Below are positions 7,522 to 11,633 of a stretch of DNA of 11,633 nucleotides, piece by piece. Every line of letters starts with the position of its first letter. Position 1 is the stretch's first letter. The DNA comes from Gammaproteobacteria bacterium (lineage in GTDB: Bacteria > Pseudomonadota > Gammaproteobacteria > UBA6429): contig DAOVYB010000034.1 in the NCBI GenBank assembly GCA_030635835.1, forward strand, positions 1 through 11,633. The letters run 5' to 3'. The notes beneath the pieces were generated by a model that had not been told where the DNA came from, ran no database searches, and saw only the letters and a program-made list of their open reading frames with translations. Both the position numbers and the translations under genes were made by a program.

Positions 7522-8709
7522 CACACAGACTACCTGACGCAAAGTATGAACCACATCAACTAAATCATGTTGATGATCCATGACCACATCAATATCTTTG
7601 TAAGCACCTGGAATTTCATCTATCACACCGGTATCTTTCCGACATTCGATGCCTTCAGTTTGAGCTTCCAAATCCATTTTGCTGAATTCACGCTTCGCTT
7701 TGCTACGACTCATTTTACGACCCGCGCCATGTGAGCAAGAGCAGAATGATTCCGGGTTACCTTTACCAGACACGATGAATGATTTTGCACCCATACTACC
7801 CGGAATAATTCCTAGTTCATTTTCACCTGCACTGATCGCACCTTTACGTGTAATGAAAACATTTTCACCAAAGTGATTTTCCATCGATACATAATTGTGG
7901 TGACAATTAATCGCTTCTTTAGTCACACCAAATTTTGGTAGTGCTTTTTTCAGCGCATCAACAATCAAACGCATCATTTCACGACGATTTTCCATCGCAT
8001 AATCCTGCGCCCAATGCACGGCTGTCACGTAGTCATTAAAGTGCTCTGCACCTTCGGTAAAGTAAGCCAAATCTTTATGTGGCAGGTTATGGATATGACG
8101 TTCCATATCTTTTTGTGCCATACGAATAAAGTATTGACCAATCATGTTACCGATACCGCGACTACCTGAATGCAACATGATCCAGACGTCATCATTTTCA
8201 TCCAAACAAAGTTCAATGAAATGATTTCCGCCACCAAGTGTACCTAACTGGCGCACCCAGGTTTGATAAGGTTTTTTCATCATCTTTAGAATCTTTGGAT
8301 GCTTGTTTAAAACCTCATCCATACCAACGGATAAGGCACGCACTGTTGAAGCCCGCGCTTTATCTGTTTTATGACGATCAAACCCCACCGGGATCGCTTC
8401 TTCAATAGCAGAACGAACCGTACGTAAGTTATCCGGCAAATCTTTTGCTTTGATTGATAACCGCAGTGCATTCATTCCGCAACCAATGTCAACACCCACT
8501 GCCGCAGGGATAATGGCCCCTTTACAGGGAATCACCGATCCTACTGTTGCACCTTTACCAAAGTGCACATCCGGCATGGCTGCCACATGGCTATGTATAA
8601 ACGGTAACTGTGAAATATTTAACAGCTGTTGATAGGCTTGATGCTCAATATCATCAGTGTAAATTTTTACCGGCACTTTACCTTTTGTGATTATATTTTT
8701 AATTGGCAT
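7513..8709 (-). CDS. rtcB: RtcB, RNA 3'-phosphate / 5'-hydroxyl ligase
   Basis: Cytoplasmic RNA ligase of 398 residues (E. coli RtcB is 408). The family joins RNA 2',3'-cyclic-phosphate or 3'-phosphate ends to 5'-OH ends using GTP and Mn2+, through a guanylylated histidine. Visible active-site motifs are MPDVHFGKGATVGSVIP (45-61), VDIGCGMNAL with metal ligands D74 and C77, GGGNHFIE (H163), MLHSGSRGIG (H180), NCHHNYV (268-274), GSMGAKSFIV and CSCSHGAGRKMSR with the guanylylated H327, then ECRKD and the C-terminal TLRQVVCVKG. It resembles E. coli RtcB almost throughout, with a shorter region around 110-150. AAGGA precedes the ATG by about 8 bases. It is the last gene of a minus-strand cluster, 14 bases after the SEC-C gene. 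No rtcA cyclase follows. All expected catalytic residues are present. Confidence 0.96.
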   Translation of the reverse strand: MPIKNIITKGKVPVKIYTDDIEHQAYQQLLNISQLPFIHSHVAAMPDVHFGKGATVGSVIPCKGAIIPAAVGVDIGCGMNALRLSIKAKDLPDNLRTVRSAIEEAIPVGFDRHKTDKARASTVRALSVGMDEVLNKHPKILKMMKKPYQTWVRQLGTLGGGNHFIELCLDENDDVWIMLHSGSRGIGNMIGQYFIRMAQKDMERHIHNLPHKDLAYFTEGAEHFNDYVTAVHWAQDYAMENRREMMRLIVDALKKALPKFGVTKEAINCHHNYVSMENHFGENVFITRKGAISAGENELGIIPGSMGAKSFIVSGKGNPESFCSCSHGAGRKMSRSKAKREFSKMDLEAQTEGIECRKDTGVIDEIPGAYKDIDVVMDHQHDLVDVVHTLRQVVCVKG

Positions 8710-8723
8710 AATCTTATTCCTTT

Positions 8724-8971
8724 TTAATCTCTGTAATAAACATGGCGTTGTGAGCCTTCATACTTTTTTGTATGTAAGCAACATTTCTTAAAATCTAAGA
8801 CCAGAGCCACAGACACAGGGATCATTCCGTCCCAGTTTTTCTGTTAACTCTTTATTGCCATGTACTACTCTAATACCTCGTTTTACGTTTGTTTCAGAGG
8901 GATATCCTTTTCGACGTTTACTCATTTTTTCAAAAGGAATAACCCTGTTCGATTAATTCATATTTACTCAT
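8724..8971 (-). pseudogene. Small SEC-C zinc-motif protein, read through two +1 shifts
   Basis: A very strong ribosome-binding site, AGGAGG at 8978-8983, lies 6 bases before ATG 8971. Frame 1 encodes [13 protein letters not shown], then TGA (8932-8930). Skipping one T at TTT-TGA continues [19 protein letters not shown] and on to SGLRF, then TAA (8790-8788). Skipping one T at TTT-TAA continues KKCCLHTKKYEG to RHVYYRD and a stop at 8726-8724, 14 bases before rtcB. The whole is 81 residues and contains [18 protein letters not shown], an intact SEC-C motif (C52, C54, C63, C64) whose last two cysteines lie beyond the second shift. SEC-C motifs bind zinc, as in SecA. A second start at ATG 8925 could give MSKRRKG onward without the first shift, but it lacks a good ribosome-binding site. 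Decay, sequencing error and programmed frameshifting all remain possible; the reading-frame restoration itself is clear. Confidence 0.75.
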
Positions 8972-8987
8972 GATGCACCTCCTCTAT

Positions 8988-9941
8988 TTATACTGCTAAA
9001 TTAAACCATTCCGGATTACGAAGTTTTTTATATAAACGACGAAATTCCTTATCTGACTGCAAAAACTCTGGCGCTTCAGCAGATTTTTTAAAGCAAAATC
9101 GTTTTGGCAACTTTTCATATAGTGATATTGGTGGTCTGGTATATGAAATTCGCTTTACACATGGTCCTGTTTTAACGCTGTGGTAATGAATTTTCTCAAT
9201 ACCTAATTCATTTCTAATGAAGTCAATTGACGCAGCCAGCATGGCTTCATCCCATAATGTTTTATAAGGAATTAAGTTTTCTTCATAATATTTAATCACA
9301 CTATCAACGTCTCCCATGACATCCCAGTTATGGACTTTTTTATATCGACGTTTTTTGTACCAAACAGCATTTGAATAAAGACGCTTAGCGCGGCGAATCC
9401 AGTCACTTTGCACTTCTTCAATTAAGGCTTCATTGGTATCAAAATCCAAATCTATACGTGCCCATGCCAGGGTTTCATGAAAATACTGACGTTCATCTGT
9501 TTCTAAAATTGGATGCCCGTAATAATTCAGCAGTTGTTCACACTCCGGTTTAACTAAATCTTTATAATCGACATCATGCTGATTAGAAAAATTCAACTGT
9601 AATACCAGGTTATGACCTCTCCTTGATGTCTGACCACCATTATTCTTCGCGTTGTTCCATTTAGATACGGTTAATACGAAGTTATACACTTCATGTGGCC
9701 ACAAATACTGGATTAACTCTTTCGAAATTTTACCGCCACCCATCATATGCAAATGTTCTTTAACAAAAGGTCTGGCTAATAACCCAGAGAAATCTGACTT
9801 TTTAATATCAGAAATATCATTGATATTTTTCTCTGTCATATAACTCAGTAACATTAAAGCGTAACGATCCTTAAAGTAACGAAACAGAGTTCGCTCTTTT
9901 GGCATGCAAGCAATAATTTCATCAACTAATTCTTGTTTCAT
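8988..9941 (-). CDS. Unknown-function protein with an EEVQSDW motif
   Basis: 317 residues from ATG 9941, chosen because AAGAGG lies about 7 bases upstream; an in-frame GTG at 9989 would sit in the stem of a hairpin. No signal peptide or membrane segment; the protein is basic at the C-terminus. The N-terminal third (to about 125) is without recognisable motifs. HETLAWARIDLD (155-166) is followed by ALIEEVQSDW (172-181) and, after a basic stretch, YKTLWDEAMLAASIDFIRNELGIEKIHYHS (226-255). From memory, a strand-EEIQSDW-...-W.E.ALKR...A.E.GYD..A pattern occurs in large polyvalent proteins of phages and conjugative elements; function there is not established. The gene lies between a slipin gene and SEC-C/rtcB and ends 16 bases before the SEC-C ATG, so it is part of the RNA-repair operon. 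I do not assign an activity. Confidence 0.85.
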   Translation of the reverse strand: MKQELVDEIIACMPKERTLFRYFKDRYALMLLSYMTEKNINDISDIKKSDFSGLLARPFVKEHLHMMGGGKISKELIQYLWPHEVYNFVLTVSKWNNAKNNGGQTSRRGHNLVLQLNFSNQHDVDYKDLVKPECEQLLNYYGHPILETDERQYFHETLAWARIDLDFDTNEALIEEVQSDWIRRAKRLYSNAVWYKKRRYKKVHNWDVMGDVDSVIKYYEENLIPYKTLWDEAMLAASIDFIRNELGIEKIHYHSVKTGPCVKRISYTRPPISLYEKLPKRFCFKKSAEAPEFLQSDKEFRRLYKKLRNPEWFNLAV

Positions 9942-9978
9942 TTTCAGCCTCTTATTTGAGCAAACCTTTATAGCGATC

Positions 9979-10026
9979 TTAAAATACACTCGATGCCTTT
10001 ATTAAAAATTCAGACATCGAGTGCAA
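9979..10026 (-). CDS. Possible leader peptide / mini-ORF (15 codons)
   Basis: TTG at 10026 opens MHSMSEFLIKASSVF and a TAA at 9981-9979; ATG 10017 gives the last 12 residues. It follows an unusually complete ribosome-binding site (10032-10043) and is folded into the 9-base-stem hairpin 9987-10023. Its stop lies 37 bases before the ATG of the next gene. With no homologue known to me this is only a candidate; the signal may instead be a ribosome stand-by site. Confidence 0.25.
   Translation of the reverse strand: MHSMSEFLIKASSVF
9987..10023 (-). other. Intercistronic hairpin between slipin and the EEVQSDW gene
   Basis: CACTCGATG and CATCGAGTG are exact inverted repeats of 9 bases around a 19-base A/T-rich loop. 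The stem is not followed by a T run on the minus strand (TATTTTAAG), so it is not a clear intrinsic terminator. It could set relative expression of the two genes by pausing, partial termination or RNA processing. Confidence 0.7.
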
Positions 10027-10031
10027 TATAA

Positions 10032-10043
10032 GGATCACCTCCT
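10032..10043 (-). promoter_or_regulatory. Perfect 12-base anti-SD complement
   Basis: The minus strand reads AGGAGGTGATCC, complementary over 12 bases to the conserved 3' tail of bacterial 16S rRNA. No normal start codon for a long gene lies at the right distance; the next real gene begins 90 bases further on. The only starts nearby are those of the mini-ORF. Confidence 0.65.
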
Positions 10044-10059
10044 GTTTAAAATCATTAAC

Positions 10060-11211
10060 TCACTCATGCAAATTAATACGTACAGTGTCTTTCAAAATAC
10101 CATCTAATCCACCGAATACAGTTAACTTATCAACCTTTTCAGTTACTTTTTCCAGAACTTCCAGTTCTTTCAAACGCATTAAAGTTGGGTTGTCTTCAAT
10201 TAAACGTGCAGTGTTTAACAGTGAACGAGTTGCCGCAGTTTCTTCACGACGTTTGATCACATTTGCCTGAGCCACTTTTTCAGCCTCAACCACCTGGTTC
10301 AGGATATCTTTCATGTCACCTGGCAGAATCACATCTTTAACACCAACGCTACGAATCTGGATTCCAAATTCAGCCACCTTCACTTTAACTTCATCAAAGA
10401 TCACTTTATCCAGTTCATCCTTGTTAGCCAGCAGAGTATCTAAAGTACGAGTACCTACTGCCTGACGCAGCGCAAACTGCAGTTCACGGTATACATAGTC
10501 AGTCATGTTCACTAACTTGCTACGTGCAGTAACCGGATCAGTGACCTGGTATTGCGCAGACAAGTTCACACGCAAGCTTACTTTGTCTTTAGTCAGAATT
10601 TCCTGACCTTGTACTTCCATCACTTGCATACGCAGTTCAACCTGTTCAACTTTCACGTTACGGTTGAACTTCCAGTAAACATACAACCCTGGTTTCAGGT
10701 TTTGTACTAACTCACCATCAACAATTAATAGTCCTACGTGGTTGTCAGCGACTTCGCTCACATACACATAGTTAATGACTTCACGCGGCATCGCATCCAT
10801 ACGAGCATGTGCAATCAAGCCAACTTTTTCTTTAGGAACGGCGTAGTCTTGTTCAATATTCAGAACTTCAACTTTCACATCAACTAAACCTTTCCAGTAC
10901 AGCTGTCGGGTTCCTGGTGCCAGTACACCATTTAATTTACCGTTTTTGTAAACCAGTCCGACTTCATACTCACCTAATTCAATAAACTGAAAGTATTCAT
11001 CCACCAGTTCACGTTTATTTTTCACCAATACATCTACGTAAGGGTGGTTAAATTCTGGCACTGTTAAGTTATGAACCTCGACCGCAACACGACCTAACAG
11101 ATCAAATACACGGTAGATGCCCGGTTCAAGAATCTTAACGATGCTACGATCTTTCAAATACACTCCACGTTCGTGTTGTGCGATAACAATACGTTTTAAT
11201 CCGAACATCAT
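10060..11211 (-). CDS. Slipin-type SPFH (stomatin-like) protein without membrane anchor
   Basis: 383 residues from ATG 11211 (ATG 11208 is equally possible); AAGGAG at 11217-11222 fits both, and the longer open frame upstream has no such site. The SPFH core (about 150-310) shows VQGQEILTKDKVSLRVNLSAQ and VGVKDVILPGDMKDIL, then the alanine/glutamate-rich helix EAEKVAQANVIKRREETAATR and NPTLMRLKELEVLEKV, all typical of slipins. SPFH proteins form oligomeric rings or scaffolds, usually at membranes. This one lacks the N-terminal hydrophobic segment and instead has three similar beta modules (about 14-50, 82-120, 156-198), each with a GxY/GLV start and a PG turn (EPGIY, APGTR, KPGLY). It heads the protein-coding part of the operon that ends in rtcB; slipin-rtcB neighbours are, as I recall, seen in other bacteria. 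Its role in RNA repair is not established. Confidence 0.9.
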   Translation of the reverse strand: MMFGLKRIVIAQHERGVYLKDRSIVKILEPGIYRVFDLLGRVAVEVHNLTVPEFNHPYVDVLVKNKRELVDEYFQFIELGEYEVGLVYKNGKLNGVLAPGTRQLYWKGLVDVKVEVLNIEQDYAVPKEKVGLIAHARMDAMPREVINYVYVSEVADNHVGLLIVDGELVQNLKPGLYVYWKFNRNVKVEQVELRMQVMEVQGQEILTKDKVSLRVNLSAQYQVTDPVTARSKLVNMTDYVYRELQFALRQAVGTRTLDTLLANKDELDKVIFDEVKVKVAEFGIQIRSVGVKDVILPGDMKDILNQVVEAEKVAQANVIKRREETAATRSLLNTARLIEDNPTLMRLKELEVLEKVTEKVDKLTVFGGLDGILKDTVRINLHE

Positions 11212-11316
11212 TACTTCTCCTTTTATAAATTTTGAGAAATACTCCACATACCTAAAGCGGGACAAAACTGTATACTCTCACGTGTTTTAAATATCGCTCT
11301 GTACGCTACAAACCAT

Positions 11317-11340
11317 GTCATAACGCTATTCAGTTATGAC
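11317..11340. promoter_or_regulatory. 8-8-8 inverted repeat upstream of the slipin gene
   Basis: GTCATAAC, eight bases, GTTATGAC: an exact dyad in the 268-base stretch between the slipin start and the RNA hairpins. It has the form of an operator for a dimeric regulator, or of a hairpin in a leader RNA. The rest of 11212-11479 holds no gene I can support, no convincing -35/-10 pair and no sigma-54 type GG-N10-GC element in a sensible place. Confidence 0.5.
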
Positions 11341-11479
11341 TATGATTTGCTTTGTCCAGTTTGTTACTTATTACTGGTAAAAGTACGTTGTTATGTCGCA
11401 GGCAATAAACATGCTGTGACATTAAATACGCCTCTCTCATCAAGACCAAAGTATTGAAAAAGCGAATTGCATTTAACTC

Positions 11480-11574
11480 ACGGGAGCATTTCCCGTTGTG
11501 GTGGTTTTACCCACCGATTATGCGGACTCGAACCGCAGGGCTCTCGCCTTTGCCATGTCAGCTTCTTAGGCTGT
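11480..11574 (-). ncRNA. Second tRNA-like / structured RNA segment
   Basis: On the minus strand this holds, in order, CAGC-CTAAGAA-GCTG (11573-11559, seven-base loop), GGC-GAGA-GCC (11548-11539, GNRA-type loop), a perfect T arm TGCGG-TTCGAGT-CCGCA (11537-11521), GGTGG-GTAAAA-CCACC (11515-11500) and ACGGGA-AATGC-TCCCGT (11496-11480). The T arm matches the tRNA consensus GGTTCGANTCC. The seven-base loop differs from the anticodon loop of the preceding tRNA-like element by one base. I could not fit a full cloverleaf: no D arm or acceptor partner is found, so a normal tRNA gene is unlikely. A tRNA-mimic such as a bacterial Y RNA, or a decayed tRNA, is possible. The last stem has no T run after it, so transcription may continue into the slipin gene. 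Ends are approximate. Confidence 0.5.
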
Positions 11575-11633
11575 TGGTGTGATAGTAGGAATCGAACCTA
11601 CGACAAATCGATTATTAGCCGATTGCTCTACCC
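11575..11633 (-). tRNA. tRNA or tRNA-mimic, 5' part outside window, anticodon position AAU
   Basis: The minus strand gives a D-arm end (GGGTAGAGC), base 26 A, an anticodon stem ATCGG/TCGAT (last pair G-T) with loop CTAATAA (11618-11612), a five-base variable loop, a perfect T arm GTAGG-TTCGATT-CCTAC (11601-11585) and TATCACACCA. Spacing agrees exactly with a class I tRNA from base 18 to 65. Two points are odd. The anticodon would be AAU (Ile, AUU codon), which bacteria do not normally use, one base from tRNA-Ile GAU. And if CCA is encoded at 11577-11575, the acceptor strand is one base short. The 5' half is beyond the edge, so acceptor pairing cannot be tested. It may be a tRNA-like module of a Y RNA or a pseudo-tRNA. 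Confidence 0.6.

Noticed and set aside
7679..8632. Plus-strand open frames inside rtcB
   Set aside because: They oppose conserved RtcB coding sequence and show no start signals or family features.
9942..9989. GTG start at 9989 for the EEVQSDW gene
   Set aside because: It lies in the stem of the 9987-10023 hairpin and lacks a ribosome-binding site at normal distance, while ATG 9941 has AAGAGG upstream.
11212..11265. TTG start at 11265 for the slipin
   Set aside because: The extra residues have no counterpart in the family as I know it, and AAGGAG directly precedes ATG 11211/11208.
11261..11285. LexA-box-like CTGTATACTCTCACGT
   Set aside because: Only the left half fits CTGT-N8-ACAG; the right half matches at two of four bases.
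11212..11480. Sigma-54 promoter, expected if RtcR controlled the operon
   Set aside because: No GG-N10-GC with TGGC/TTGC context is found on the minus strand.
1..11633. CRISPR array, insertion sequence or prophage
   Set aside because: No spaced direct repeats, transposase or phage structural gene is present; the only mobile-type signals are the short REP-like repeats.

Overview
The window is AT-rich chromosomal DNA that looks gammaproteobacterial. It carries a creB-creC-creD signal-transduction locus, REP-type repeats and an RtcB RNA ligase that closely resembles the E. coli protein. I cannot name the genus from the sequence.

Left part (1-4320). A truncated minus-strand gene for an exported protein of unknown function diverges from creB. 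creB (TTG start) and creC overlap and encode a response regulator and its membrane sensor kinase. A 272-bp gap with an inverted pair of REP-like palindromes and a second dispersed-repeat-like element separates creC from creD, an inner-membrane protein. A candidate CreB operator (cre tag) lies just upstream of creD. A long hairpin between creD and the convergent next gene can end transcription from both sides.

Middle (4346-7360, minus strand). A large orphan hybrid histidine kinase has a signal-peptide-like start, three membrane segments, a periplasmic dCache sensor, PAS, HisKA, HATPase and a C-terminal receiver. A clean extended -10 promoter upstream argues for a start at 7279 rather than at the upstream GTG.

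Right part (7499-11633, minus strand, read right to left). This is the most interesting region. It has tRNA-like RNA sequence at the window edge, then a membrane-anchor-less slipin (SPFH protein), then a 317-residue protein of unknown function with an EEVQSDW motif, then a small SEC-C zinc-motif gene, then rtcB and a hairpin terminator. The SEC-C gene reads through only if two +1 shifts occur, each at a TTT-T-stop site. RtcB joins 2',3'-cyclic-phosphate and 5'-OH RNA ends, so the cluster looks like an RNA-repair operon. It has tRNA mimics or tRNAs beside it, but no RtcA and no RtcR-type sigma-54 control visible here. Between the slipin and the unknown gene lies a 12-nt exact complement of the 16S rRNA 3' tail, followed by a 9-bp stem hairpin and a possible mini-ORF, which may be a translational control point.
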